From positions 434,001 to 498,000 of the forward strand of contig WOFQ01000019.1 in assembly GCA_012184525.1 (NCBI GenBank): a stretch of 64,000 bases of DNA. The letters run 5' to 3'. Made by a program: the position numbers and the translations under genes. Shown in pieces: positions 47,290-58,240 of this stretch. A model generated the notes under the pieces. That model was not told the DNA's origin, did no database searches, and saw nothing but the letters and a program-made list of their open reading frames with translations. Every line of letters starts with the position of its first letter. Within the stretch, counting starts at the first letter, position 1. The stretch comes from Xenoacremonium recifei (lineage: Eukaryota > Ascomycota > Sordariomycetes > Hypocreales > Nectriaceae).

Positions 47290-48400
47290 TGGGCAGCGAC
47301 GAATAGAGCGGTATCGAGGAGTCTTCGTCGTCGCTCTCGCCATGAGGCGTTAGGATAGCCCGCGCAGCAGGGTCAAGTTCGCCCCCGTTGTCTAAAATCT
47401 TTTGCAGCGCGTTCTTCGCCGCCTGCTGCTCCATATGTCTCCTTCTTTGTGCATCCTCGTGAATCGATGGTGAGACTTCCACCAGCGGTAAGACTAGGTC
47501 CGCAACATAGAGTGATGCCATAGCACGTAGTCGTAAGAATTCCGCATGCTTGGAATATGGCAGATTCTGCATCACCGCGTCCATCCTCCTGGTGATGTCC
47601 CTCATGGCTTCCAGAGCTTGCAACCTCAACTCGTCTTTCCTCTGCCTCATCCGGCCCTCACGCTCACCCACCTCCTCTTCCTCATCCCCGCCGTAAGACT
47701 CATAGCTCGGCTCCTCATCCCACTCCAACCGTCCCAGCGCAAGCACATGCTCCGTATGCGCATTGTAGATCTCACAGCTCAGCATAGCATGCCAGAACTC
47801 AAGGGCCGAAACAGTGCGCGGATGCTTGTTATCGTACGGATGCTGCTGGATCAGAGTGTCGAAATACGCCTTGACCTTGTGCATGTTTGCGGCGCGGCCC
47901 CAGCGCTTGGGCTGCTGCTGCGGATCGTCGTCGCCCTCGCGCATCAGGATCTCGGCGCCGATGGCCCAGAGGTTGTGGTGCCGCACATCGACGGGCGCGC
48001 CGTTGGGCCGCAGTTGCAGGAGCAGAGCGTATGCGCGCGCGGCGCTGGCGATGTGGCCCTGGTCGAGGAAGTGGTGGGTAGATTGGAGGAGGACGTCGAA
48101 ATGGCCTCCCCGGAAGGGGTCCTTCAGCGGGATCTTCTTCTTGGCTTCATCTTGGGATTCTGCGTCGTCTGCCTCCGCCTCTTCTGCGGACCTTCCTTTG
48201 AATGGCCGATCAAGGCCTCGATGAGGGAAGTCGGGAATCACAGTGGCTGGGTCGACGTCTGTGTGGGAGAGGCCTGCTAAGGCGAACTGGTAGATGGTTC
48301 CTGGGGAGTGGCTGAGAGGGTTGATGGAGTCTGAGGGGAGGTCGAGAGGGGATCTTTTTCGTTTGCGCTGTGCAGAAAATGGCGGATCTATGAGAGACAT
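47276..48400 (-). CDS. RRN11: RNA polymerase I core-factor subunit RRN11-like
   Basis: A single exon of 374 residues from the ATG at 48400 (MSLIDPPFSAQRKRKR). An ATG-less or in-frame extension reaches 48457, but the basic KRKR start looks more natural. The N-terminus is basic, then an acidic Glu/Asp linker (EEAEADDAESQDE). A helical TPR-like core follows: HFDVLLQSTHHFLDQGHIASA and RAYALLLQLRPNG, with HHNLWAIGAEILM typical of fungal Rrn11. The C-terminal half is helical with an acidic insert and ends in a Leu-rich tail. Rrn11 is part of the core factor that recruits RNA polymerase I to the rDNA promoter in the nucleolus. The identification rests on the motif around LLLQLRP...NLWAIG and on overall layout. 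Its last 14 nt overlap the end of EED on the opposite strand. Confidence 0.8.
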   Translation of the reverse strand: MSLIDPPFSAQRKRKRSPLDLPSDSINPLSHSPGTIYQFALAGLSHTDVDPATVIPDFPHRGLDRPFKGRSAEEAEADDAESQDEAKKKIPLKDPFRGGHFDVLLQSTHHFLDQGHIASAARAYALLLQLRPNGAPVDVRHHNLWAIGAEILMREGDDDPQQQPKRWGRAANMHKVKAYFDTLIQQHPYDNKHPRTVSALEFWHAMLSCEIYNAHTEHVLALGRLEWDEEPSYESYGGDEEEEVGEREGRMRQRKDELRLQALEAMRDITRRMDAVMQNLPYSKHAEFLRLRAMASLYVADLVLPLVEVSPSIHEDAQRRRHMEQQAAKNALQKILDNGGELDPAARAILTPHGESDDEDSSIPLYSSLPIRGL

Positions 48401-48882
48401 GTTGAGAGTCCGTGGAATCTCACAAGTGAAAAGTGAGTATGTTGAAAAGAGAGTCAAGAAGAAGAAAGTCTATGGAGGTTAGTATCAAGTTCCACTGATC
48501 CACGATTTGGCAGGCGCCACTGTTGACCACCTGCCTTTCCCCAGACAATGAATGTTGCACGCTCACATTTGGCGACACGTTTAATTCGACTATTCATGTT
48601 AAACACAAGGCAGTAAAGGCGAGCTACTGGAGCCTGAAGTCTGAGCAAGTAAGCACCCATGTCGATATTGAAGTCGTGCTCGAATCACCATCAAGTATAG
48701 GGTAGCATCCGAAGCCAGCGTGCGCATAAAGAGCTCCATGCACATAATCGCGCTCACGGACGACGCATTCAATTGCAAGTCAACATCATTCTATTGATCC
48801 CATCCGAGCCAATCATCGTAGCTTATATACATAGCTTGCTTGTCCGTCTACTTTTACACTGAATAATCCCCGACTGTTTCGC
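48401..48882. other. intergenic region upstream of RRN11
   Basis: RRN11 promoter on the left and 3' flank of the complex I gene on the right. No gene seen. Confidence 0.6.
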
Positions 48883-49722
48883 TTAGTTGGTGCGGTCGAA
48901 GTACGTCCACTGGCCCGGGACGGGCTTCTCCTCGAGGTCCTCCCAGCTGTAGAACATCCAACAAGTCAGCAAACCAGGGAAACCACAGCACGTAGGCGTC
49001 CTGAGTAGAGATACTTACACCTTGGCCTTCTCCATAGTCTCAAGGCACTTCAGCTCGCCCTCGGCAACCTGAATGACCTCCTCGATCAGCCCGGCTCCGA
49101 TCTTGGTCTCGATCTCGGAAATTCTGCAACAGCACGTCAGCTTCTCCCATCTCCCTCAATTGAATTCGTCATTCACGCACTGGTCCGCCGTCAGCTGCGG
49201 CTCGTCCTCCCACTCAACCTGCTCATGGTCCTCCAGCGGTTTGCGCTCCGCCCAGATGACCTGGTCCTCGCGCTCCTTGGCCGTCCGGATGCCCTCCAGC
49301 TCGGCGCCCTCGTCCGCCTCGCCATCCCACTCCTCCACACGGATGTCCGCGTCCTCGTGCTTGCGGCCCACCACGAACACCTTGTCGCCCAGCTTCACCG
49401 TCCGCGCCTCGCTGCCGTCCAGCCGCCCGCTGGCCACCCGAAACTGCGCCGCGTTCTTGCTCACCAGCTCCTTGGCCTTGGCCGCCCATTCTGCGTAGCC
49501 CGGGGGAACGGCCTGCTCGACGATGGACATGCGGTGCTTGGTGACGGCCTCGACCGACTGGCGGTACATCGACGTCGGCGGGAAGGTCTGTAGCCGGTTC
49601 AGCGTCGTGGCGTAGAGGTAGAGGAGCGTTGATCGCGGCGTGGCATGCGTCCAGAGGCCCGTCAGGCCGGTGGGCGTGCCCGCCTCCAGGTATCGCGCGA
49701 AGACTCGGGGGGTCGGCCGCAT
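48883..49722 (-). CDS. Mitochondrial complex I 29.9 kDa accessory subunit (NDUFA5/B13 family)
   Basis: Exons 49722-49181, 49123-49019 and 48946-48883 encode 236 residues. After a short basic presequence-like start (MRPTPRVFARYLE) comes the B13 domain: TPTGLTGLWTHATPRSTLLYLY, then MYRQSVEAVTKHRM. This matches the ETC complex I NDUFA5 signature and, with its length, the Neurospora 29.9 kDa subunit. The acidic C-terminal extension ends with PGQWTYFDRTN, also seen in fungal homologues. The protein sits in the peripheral arm of NADH:ubiquinone oxidoreductase in the inner mitochondrial membrane. An alternative ATG in the same frame at 49806 would add 28 residues, but the start at 49722 gives the family-like N-terminus. 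The last exon is 64 nt and was placed by an ACAG acceptor. Confidence 0.9.
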
Positions 49723-50324
49723 GCTGGCGAGGTCAATGGCGATGTTTCGTGGTTGGAAGGTTGGATCGCGGAATTGGATGGTCAGAGGAAATTCGCTTGA
49801 CCTCATTGGACTCCTGTCCCCAGAATTGCCGATAGCTGCCGCACGTGCCCAATCACGTGCACACCTCATCGCTTCCATCCCAAGATGCTTGTCGTTCTTT
49901 TGGAAACACAAACTGGGCCTGGAATAACCACAATCCAATCGTCACGACCTACATTGGCCTAAACAGCCAACAGCCAGACGGTGTTTTTGATAGATTCAAA
50001 TATTCATAGTTGCAAACAAAACATGACCAGACACTCAACAATCGATTCTACTTTCCCATGTGATGGGATTGATATTCCAGTAAAGACTCTAAAACGACGA
50101 GAACAGAAAAGCCTCTGCGTCCCGGGGACGCAATAGTCAAGACCACCATCCCTTGAAACCTGAAGAGCACGCACAAATCCTGCGTGTATCGAGACGCGCA
50201 TACACACAACGAAACATCAGAAACCGATATACCTCCGATGTCACTGCTTACGTCGGCTTACTAGACCTCGAAGCCAGTGACAAGTGACTGTTACAAGCGA
50301 CTCCTACACGAAGAGGATGCTCTC
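49723..50324. other. intergenic region upstream of the complex I gene
   Basis: Promoter of the complex I gene, possibly with an alternative in-frame ATG at 49806, and 3' flank of GVP36. No other gene seen. Confidence 0.6.
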
Positions 50325-51637
50325 TTACGCATCCTCGCGGGCCTTCCTATAGCTGGCCTAGATTTCGAATGTCAGCCTCCCGCCATTCAAACATGTCTTC
50401 AAAAGGCAGAGGCGCGACTAACTTCTTGCTCGGTCTGGAGGCCCTCAATGACGGGGGCAAGCTCGCTAAGCATCTCGTATGCCTTCTTGTGGTACTCGAT
50501 CTGAGCGGCGACGAGCTCAGCCAGGTTGCGGAGGGGCTCGGGGGTGTCCAGGACCTAGTTTGGTTAGAGCCATCATCGGCCAAGTTAGGGGTACATCGTG
50601 TGAACACTTACGTTCTTCATGACACCAACAGCCTCCTCAGTCTGGGTGACGAACTCGTCCTCAGCCTTCTCGATCTCCTCCTGGGCCTCGGGGCTGAGCT
50701 CCGGCTCGTCAGGGTGCTCCGCGTGGCCGAGCTTGAAAGTAGTGCCCTTGGCGTGGGCCTTGACAGCGTCGAGCGAGAGTCGGGACTTCTCGACGTTCTT
50801 GCGCGCTCGGGTAGCAAAGTTGAGGTTGGTGTTCAAGGTGGTGTTCCAGCCAGCCAGGAATCGGCTCTGGATCTGGGCGTCCTGGGAGAGGCGAGCCTCG
50901 CCGACGCGCTCCATGGCGAGCGCATACTTCTCCAGGGCGGTGGCCAGAGGATCCTCACCGGCACCGGTGTGGTGTTGATGGAGGAGCTGGCTGCTTGCCA
51001 AGCTGGCGCGGGCAATGGCATGGTTGAACGTCTTGGGCTGGGGCTTGGCCGTGGGAGGAGCGACGAGGGCGGCCTGGGCTTCGGCGGGAGACGTAGCAGA
51101 CGAGAGCAGCGTCACCTTCTCGCTGACGGTGCGGCCGAGGTCCTGGAAGGTCTCCTTGATGTTGGGGGGATAGTCGTAGGCCTCGTTCGAGTATTGCGAG
51201 CTGGGCACTTTGCGTCAGCGCTGTGTTGCGACGGTTAACGGTTCGACCAAGACACTCACGTCACAGCAAGCATCTTCTGGTGAGCCTGCTTCAGCGCATC
51301 GACACGCTTCTCGAGGTCAATGTAGTCGGGAGGCAGCTGGGTCTGTTGGATGAGGACAGGTTAGCTTGCTCCCAGCCCCTCATGACGTCTGTGTGCTAGA
51401 GAATCGTGACATACCTTGTCGTCAGCCTGGCCCAGCTGCTCCTTGGTGTACTGAAAGGTGCGCGACGCAAAGGGGGTGATCTGGGCCCCGATGTTGCTGG
51501 CGAGGACAGTCAGTTGGTTGCGTTGGTGGCCCAGGGGCGGCGGTGTTTTGTTATCAGAGCTCGTTGCGACAGTAGCAACAGCGGCCGGCGGAAACAGGTA
51601 CGTACGTGAGGCCCTTCTGGAAGCTCTTGAAATCCAT
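50325..51637 (-). CDS. GVP36: BAR-domain protein GVP36-like (Golgi vesicle/endocytosis)
   Basis: Six exons: 51637-51606, 51496-51415, 51342-51260, 51200-50612, 50554-50423, 50357-50325, encoding 316 residues. The N-terminus MDFKSFQKGLTNIGAQITPF forms an amphipathic start as in N-BAR proteins. LPPDYIDLEKRVDALKQAH and NEAYDYPPNIKETFQDLGR follow, then long coiled-coil helices (EARLSQDAQIQSRFLAGW, TRARKNVEKSRLSLDAVKA). The C-terminus ends in ASYRKAREDA, encoded by a 33-nt last exon reached through a GTTAGT donor. This is the Gvp36 family: cytosolic BAR proteins that bind curved membranes and act in vesicle traffic and endocytosis. Without the last intron the frame runs into a short spurious tail, so the splice is well supported by the family ending. 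Confidence 0.86.
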
Positions 51638-52164
51638 CTTGACGGCGGCTGCGGATGAGAATGAATGAGGCAGAAATCAGGTTGAAGCTTCGGGACGGGA
51701 CGTGGCGCAGCAGAGGTGATGATGGAGGGTCGAGAAGGCGTCAGCGTTGATACGGGATGGACGTTTTGGTTAGGTTAGGTTGTCACAAGCGAAATGCCCG
51801 TCGCAGGCTTCCAGGGGCTCGAACTCGACAGCAGCTGCAGATCATGTGGCCCAAGCTTTTCCCGTTTCCCCTGTTTGAGCTAGCGCACGCGTGCTGAAAC
51901 ACGTGACGACCCTCGTGTGCGTCAAGGGCTCTGGACTGAGGTATCAGTCTCTTCGAGACGCAATTGATGAATGCAGAGGTGTATAATAAATATAGATGGC
52001 CAGCGAAGGAAGGAAATCTCCAACTCATGAGTGCGGTATGATGCTGGGGACGCTACATCCGGCACCGCCAAGCAGCCCCCTCCCCCGACTTCAAATTGAA
52101 ACATGCTATTCTAAGACATCGTCCCTCCAAAATCTCTCTTTTGGGTAGCCAAAAGTATCCGTTT
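51638..52164. other. intergenic region upstream of GVP36
   Basis: GVP36 promoter and 3' flank of the N-acetylglutamate synthase gene. A GTTCGAGCC-like stretch on the minus strand near 51810 was examined as a tRNA T-arm and rejected. Confidence 0.55.
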
Positions 52165-54217
52165 TCAATCCAAGATGTGTTTGTTATCCGCCCATGACGG
52201 CTCGACACCTCGACACACAGACTCATAATCCCGCAGCGTCTGGCTTCGGAGGTCCAGCCCTGGTGTCGTCCAAAACTGTGTCCAGTTGCAGCCCGACAAC
52301 TTATTCGTGCCTTCTGATCGCTCAAAGTACCACTTGTTCACAGGGTTGTCTTTGCGGCTACGCCAGCATACCCCATTCGGGAAGCAATCCCGCACCATGG
52401 CGTTGAAGACGACATCAGCCACACCACCGCTTCCTTGACTCCGTTTCAAGACCGCAAATTTGTCCAAATACGGCACAAAACGGCCTTGTTCCCATGCTGT
52501 CTGTTCGTCTATGCCGTCTGGCCGTTCCCAGGTTAGAATGGCACCGCCTTCATACTCTCCTGCTACAATGACACCGGCAATGTTATCATTGACTCGTTTC
52601 AAATAGTCATCGACATCCAGCTTCCGATTGAAGGAATCGTCAATCAAATGCACCAACCGCGGTAGGTCAATGCAGTTGTCGGTCAATCGAAGCCGCGGCC
52701 CTCCTGGTTTTGGCGGCGTCCATGGTTGCTCTCGGGGATCAGGAAAGATGGTTAGAGGCATGCCACGCTTGAGGAGAGTCGAGGCGCTCGAGAACTGGAC
52801 CGGAGGAGTTGGCTTCAAATTCGATTGCATCCTTTGAATCGGCAAAGAAGACGAGTATACTGGTTTATCCGTTAAAAGGTTATGGATCAGAGGATTCTTC
52901 TGTCGTCGAGTTGTGACCATGCCGCCAAAGTCAAACTGCGATTGTGAGCTCTCACGGTTTGCGCCAACCATATCCGCTGCTGCCGCAAAGGGCGTGGTGA
53001 TGAGAGCAGATGAGGTTGAGGGCAGCATGGCCAGGGCATCTCTTGCGAGTGTGAGGTTGTCGGCATGTGCTGTGACAAAAGCTTTAGCCTGATTCTCATC
53101 AGCCAAAGGTGATCCGTCTGGACCAGAGAGCTCTTTGAGTAGAAGGCCGTATTCTTGTTCCAGGTTGATGAACCGATGGCAAGCACCAGGGCGGCCAGTC
53201 CAAGGTGTTCCTCCAAGGGGATCAAGAATAATGACTCTCTCTACAGAGGCCACCATCTGTGGTCGTGTGAGCTCCGCGAGCGGATCATGGCTGCTGTCGA
53301 ATTGAAGGCCGGCGAGATATCTGGTCAACGCCAGCACTATCTTATTCGAGTTGACCGGCTTCAAAACGGTCGTCTCGTCTTGCATCATGACCGAAGGGAT
53401 GACGGGTATAAATCCATCACGAAGATACCGCTCGATAAAGCTCTTGTCTTCCACCTTCACATCTGATCTGAGGAAGTTAGAGCCGGATCCCGTTGTGGTG
53501 TTTTGCGAAAAGATATGCTGGGCCATTCTTGCACCTGGTCTGCCGAAGTGATCAATTGCTTCGCAGAGACGGAAGGCCTGGTCCTGAAAAGTTGTATAAT
53601 GCTCATCAATCCCGCAATCCATAACGACTATGGGGATTAGGCCCAGCTTCCGTAGCTGACATAGTGTCATGGCAATGCCCCGAAGCGTCGCTGAGTCGAT
53701 CTCTTGGGGAGCTCGCAGCTTCGTGATAGCTACATTAGGTGGCTGAGGAGCGTCTGCTACAGCATCTTGTTTCTGCTCATCGCCTTGAAGGAACTTGGGA
53801 GCCTCTGCCAATGACTTTGGGTTCTTGGGCGTGTATTTCTGCAGATAGCCTTTGGCATCCCGCTTGCTGGCAGATGCCTCGAGAACCGATATCATCAAGT
53901 CCTATAGCATGGTTAGTCATTGTTGTAAAGCAGATTCACTGATTATGAGGCTACGTATGTACCCTTTCAAGAGCTCGCTTCTTTGCAAGAGCCGTGGATT
54001 GGGAGGAAGTGGACATTTGCCGAGGGGCATCGGAGCTCGGACTTGACGAGCGGTTCCGATGCTCGGATTGGTGAGTGAAACATCTCGAATGCAGCGATGA
54101 CGATGAGCTGCTACAGAATCCAGATCCTGGGGAGCTCTGTGTAAATGAAGTAAGTCTGTTGGGTGTCCATTGGCCGCAGCTGGAGGCCTTCTTCAAGACA
54201 CGGGTGCAGGCCATCAT
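52165..54217 (-). CDS. ARG2: Mitochondrial N-acetylglutamate synthase (amino-acid acetyltransferase)
   Basis: Exons 54217-53963 and 53901-52165 encode 663 residues. The N-terminal ~80 residues are Ser/Arg-rich with few acids, consistent with a mitochondrial presequence. The amino-acid-kinase-like domain follows (VLEASASKRDAKGYL, LGLIPIVVMDCGIDE, VERVIILDPLGG). The C-terminal NAT acetyltransferase domain is at about residues 470-663 (LPRLVHLIDDSF, GVIVAGEYEGGAILTWE, VFNAMVRDCFPNGVCWRSRKD). It makes N-acetylglutamate from acetyl-CoA and glutamate, the first step of arginine (ornithine) synthesis, and is usually feedback-inhibited by arginine. The family is fungal ARG2/arg-14. The start is one of two adjacent ATGs (54217 or 54214). 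Upstream of these the frame lacks an ATG. Confidence 0.92.
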
Positions 54218-55286
54218 GCTGAAGCGGTGTCGTTCTGCGTCGGGGCTTTTCGGCCCTCGACGGAGCCTCACTCGACGACAGGAACAGCAACGGAATTCCC
54301 GTGACGCGCAAAGATGCTGGAGGGATATGCTGCGGCCGTGGCGCGTAATGTTATCTGAGCAACATTATCGGCGGGAATTGGCGTTGTCGAGGGAATTGAA
54401 GCTACGATGTAAGTCGTGAGTCAAGAAATTCATGGAGCTGGGGAAGCTCCTGGTGAGTGTGGCTAACACTAAAAAAGTCTAGGAAGATGTGTTGCGATAA
54501 GCTGATAAGCCCCAACCTCGGTGAGATGCGGGGCCGATCTCGCTTTCACGTTACAGCTGCAAGGCAATGTCATGGTGATGCTGAGGCGTTGGAAATGTGT
54601 ATATATTATAATTGTTCTAGTGGGTAGAGGATACAGTGTGGAAAGTTCGTCAGTGCAGGAATATAGCGAATTACAGTTATGTTGACCTAGCTGAGACGAA
54701 CCCAAAGAGTAGAGTAAAACTCTCCCGGGAATATTCGAAGAGGTACGGAATACATAAAGACTGAGTTACACTTTCGACAATGAGGATAATAGCTTGTAGG
54801 CAGTATGAGAGAAGGATATATTTCGTGTGCAAAAGCCTGAAGAAGATGCTTTGTCAATTTGCGAAGAGCTTTCCTTCACGGGAATATACGGAATGACTCA
54901 CGGAGCTTCTAGGAAACCCTTAGATTTCTAATACAATACTAATACAACATCAAGAGGGGAGGGGTTGATCAGCGCAGTTGCCGAAGAGCGAAAGAGCGAA
55001 GCACGAGAATTCCACAATTCAGGGCGTTGAAGTTAACAAAGACTCACTTCGATGAGATAGCGACTCCAAAAAGTGCTGCTGCCCCATTTCTAGTAGTCGA
55101 TTATAGAAAAGGCGTCCGCGGCGCTCTGCTATTAGTCCATGGACCAAAGTACTTTGCTCCGGAGTTGAGAAGGTTATAAGACGCCCAGTTGCGTCACCCT
55201 GCCATCTCTCTCTCACAAACCTAAGTCAAGCAACGCCGCCTCAACCCCGACCTTGTAAGCATTGACGAAGGAAGTGAAAACCAGCC
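54218..55286. other. divergent intergenic region
   Basis: Divergent promoters of N-acetylglutamate synthase (-) and the dehydrogenase-like gene (+). AT-rich, no gene or RNA seen. Confidence 0.6.
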
Positions 55287-56265
55287 ATGGGTCTCAAGGT
55301 TCTTTTCGCCGGCCTCGGCAACATGGGCAGGGTGAGTACACGTCCAACACCCTGATAACGAGTAGAGCCTCACCGTCCCGTCCCAGGGCATGTCCAAGAA
55401 CATCGCCGAGAAGGGCGCCCTAGACGGCCCCCTCATGCTCTACAACCGCTCCACCCAGCGCACCGTCGACTTCAGCAAGACACTCCCCGCCGGCAAGACG
55501 GAAGTCGTCGAGGCCGTCGCATCGGGCGTCTCCCGCGCCGACATCATCTGGTCGTGCGTGTCCAACGACGAGGCCGTCCGCGCGCTGTACAGCGACATGC
55601 TCAGCGCCAACGCGTCCGGCAAGCTCTTCATCGAGTCGTCCACGATCCACCCCGAGACCACCGAGGCCATCGGGCGCCAGGTCGAGGCCGCCGGGGCATC
55701 CTTCGTGGCGGCGCCCGTGTTCGGCGCGCCCGCCATGGCCGACGCCGGGCAGCTCATCGGCGTGCTGGCCGGGCCGGCGGCGAGCATCGAGCGCGCGAAG
55801 CCGTGGTTCCAGGGCGTGACGGCGCGGGCCATCATCGATCTGTCGGGTCAGCCGTATGGCAAGAGCGTCACGCTCAAGGTGCTGGGCAACACGTTTGTGC
55901 TGAACATGGTCGAGCAGCTGGCCGAGGCGCATGTGCTGGCGGAGAAGAGCGGGCTGGGGACGGAGGCGCTGCATCAGTTCGTGGAGGCTATGTTCCCGGG
56001 GCCGTATGCGGCGTATAGCACGCGCATGCTGTCTGGCGATTACTACAAGCGTGAGGAGCCGCTGTTCTCTGTAGATCTGGCCCGGAAGGATGCTCGTCAT
56101 GCGCTGGCCTTGGCGAAGGATGCTGGGACTAAGCTACAGAATGTTGAGACGGCGGATGCTCACTTCAAGCAGCTGCAGGAGAAGTCGGGATCCAAGGGGG
56201 ATATTGCGGCGCTTTACGGTGCTGTGAGGCAGGAAAACGGCCTTAAGTTTGAGAACGATGCATAA
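55287..56265 (+). CDS. 3-hydroxyisobutyrate dehydrogenase-like NAD(P) oxidoreductase
   Basis: Exons 55287..55331 and 55387..56265 encode 307 residues. The Rossmann nucleotide-binding loop FAGLGNMGRGMS is split by the intron (GLGNMG in exon 1). ESSTIHPETTEAI follows, matching the substrate-binding D/E-x-S-T motif. The catalytic lysine is in GQPYGKSVTLKVLGN (G..GxG.xxKxxxN pattern). A helical C-terminal domain completes the beta-hydroxyacid dehydrogenase family (6PGDH_2/HIBADH). These enzymes oxidise 3-hydroxyisobutyrate, tartronate or related hydroxyacids, and the substrate here cannot be told. There is no obvious mitochondrial presequence, so a cytosolic enzyme is more likely than the valine-pathway dehydrogenase. 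The coding third-position GC is very high relative to neighbours, which produces large shadow frames on the other strand. Confidence 0.85.
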
Positions 56266-56572
56266 GAGAACCAATTAGTCCTTCATGGAGAATAAAATAA
56301 ACAAATACTGGTCAATGATGTTGCACGATGTCCCCGTGGCAGCGTGTAAGTGAGCCTTCCAGCGCCAAGCTCCCATTCCACCTACCCTGTAGCCCCAGTA
56401 CCAGTCGATGACTAAGCTACTAGCTACTCCATCCCAGCGCTGACGATGGACCCTGTTAGACCTCGCTGGCCCTCAAGCTCCCTCAAGACGACGCCCATCA
56501 TATCAATTCGCCCAGCCTCGTATCCCGCCGGCGGCACCCAGCCAGCATCACCGAACAGACGCATCGCCAACC
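56266..56572. other. short intergenic region upstream of VMA9
   Basis: A 307-bp gap with the 3' flank of the dehydrogenase and the promoter of VMA9. Nothing else seen. Confidence 0.6.
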
Positions 56573-56912
56573 ATGGCTTCAGGGCACGCAACTCACTCCT
56601 CCTCCTCCCGCTTGTCTCTCACTGACCGAAGCTCCAGCTACTCCGTCTTCATCGGCCTCGTCGTCATCGCGGCCCTGTGCGCAGCGTCGTGGTTCCTCGC
56701 GCCCAAGGGCGAAAACCAAGTGTTCGTCACCCCCCCTCCTCCTGTACGTGCAGAGAAAGGCCATGTACTGATTGGAGCTTAGATTGTGGCGGTCGTCGCT
56801 CATCCTCGCCATCGTGAGCTGCTACCTCATGTGGGCCATTACGTTCCTCGCCCAGCTGCACCCCCTGATCCAACCGAAGCGAAACGACCTGCGCGAATCG
56901 TTCCTCGAATAA
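56573..56912 (+). CDS. VMA9: V-type proton ATPase subunit e (VMA9)
   Basis: Two exons, 56573..56721 and 56783..56912, give 92 residues. Two membrane spans flank the intron: SVFIGLVVIAALCAASWFLA, then LILAIVSCYLMWAITFLA. The motif ENQV, then LWRSS, plus FLAQLHPLIQPKRNDLR, matches the small subunit e of the V0 sector (yeast Vma9, about 73 residues). It stabilises the V0 ring of the vacuolar H+-ATPase. The frame works only with the donor GTTCGT at 56722, not with the nearer-consensus GTACGT at 56744, which would end in a wrong frame. The N-terminal ~22 residues (Ser-rich, MASGHATHSSSSR) are longer than in yeast and could indicate a further upstream intron or a species-specific tail. Confidence 0.86.
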
Positions 56913-57200
56913 ACCCGGCTACAGAAAGACGGAGGATGTGCGCGGAAGAGTTGCCATAGCATGGCGAGGAATGTATTCTACGACGGACACCCGAGAGAGC
57001 AAGGGATGGCGTGTAATGTACGGATTATAGGGTTCTGGGTTGTTTGATCACAACGGTAATCGCGCGGGTATCACGGCGTGCCTTCATTTGCATCCTCATT
57101 TTGTCGATACGGACGCGGTTTAGAACAAAAAGAGTCTACGTCTTTTCGCTATTCTGTTGCTACTTGTTCACCGGCGTTGAATCACGCCCATCATCAGTTT

Positions 57201-58240
57201 CTATCCGACAGCAAGACGCCCGGCCCATTCCTTGACATACATGAGCAATGCCCAGAGCGCCTTTCCATCGGCGGCGACGCTGCTGTCGCTAATGGAGTCG
57301 ACGTCGCCCAAGCCTGCTGCTACCAGCACTGCTCTCCCAACCGCCCAGCGCGCCGCGGCGCCTACGACCGCCAGAAGGCAGGCAGTATAGTACCTGCAAT
57401 CGAGGAGAATGCGTAGCGCCTCGACGTTGTTGGCCACCACAGCCCAGCCTAGTGACCGCGCGGCTGCCGGAACGTCGTATTCCCAGACGACCATAAGAAT
57501 GGGGAATAACTTTGTCGATGATGACACCAAGAGCGCCGTGGAGACGGAGTTCGGTCGCGGGTAGCGTGTGAGGATGCCCATGGGGCCGAGGGGAGAGAAG
57601 CGCGACGAGGTGAGGAAGCGGATGCTGATGTGAAATGCGGCTGTCGAAAGGACACAGAGGCATACTAGAGTTGGAAACATTAGCCAGAACGTTGCTGCCA
57701 AGCAACGAGGAAGTTAGGCTCACAGAAAAAGAGATATTGTATGACAATGGGCTGCTCAGCCAGCGAGCCCAGATTGCTCATCCCGGGCATGACGTCGGGC
57801 ACCGTCTGCTTCTCAATGCGCGCCCAAGTCAGGTAGACGTCAAACAATAGCAGTAATATTCCTAGTCGTATTATAGAGGGCTGGCAAGGGCGTCAGTATG
57901 GGAGAGTCGGGTGAAGTTCATCGCATCGTCCACGTACGTCTAATCGGTCGTTGTCGCGCATCAACGTGTTGTGTAGTAGATGTCTATAGACCTAGGAGCA
58001 AGCTTGTCAGTTTAGGAACCTCGCAAGATATACGCGAGAACGTGGAAGTACCTGAGGCTTGATAAGAACCAGGTCGATGAAGAGCACGACAAAGTCATGC
58101 TCGACGTACTTGTCGCAGAAGTGACCGCAGTTGCGACACACCGTCAGGCGGATGTTGTGGCCATTGGCCTTGTCACCGGCGCCCGAGTATTGCGTCCATA
58201 GCGTCTTGACCGGATGCCGGCATTCGATACATATGGGCAT
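57201..58240 (-). CDS. ARV1: ARV1 lipid homeostasis protein
   Basis: Exons 58240-58052, 57991-57938, 57880-57724 and 57694-57201 encode 297 residues. The N-terminal zinc ribbon MPICIECRHPVKTLW, with TVCRNCGHFCDKYVEHDFVV, is the diagnostic Arv1 homology domain (two CxxC pairs). It continues into VLFIDLVLIKPQVYRHLLHN. Several membrane segments follow: IRLGILLLLFDVYLTWARIE, VIQYLFFL, then WLMFPTLVCLCVLSTAAF and C-terminal hydrophobic spans. Arv1 is an ER/Golgi membrane protein that affects sterol distribution, sphingolipid metabolism and GPI-anchor synthesis. The start is the first ATG of the ribbon frame. Exon 2 is only 54 nt, and all three junctions restore family-like sequence. Confidence 0.93.

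Noticed and set aside
51781..51830. tRNA-like T-arm (GTTCGAGCC on the minus strand)
   Set aside because: The stem around the loop does not pair, and no acceptor, D-arm or anticodon arm could be fitted.
55420..56100. 226-codon frame opposite the dehydrogenase gene
   Set aside because: High third-position GC keeps antisense frames open; the plus-strand frame has clear enzyme motifs.
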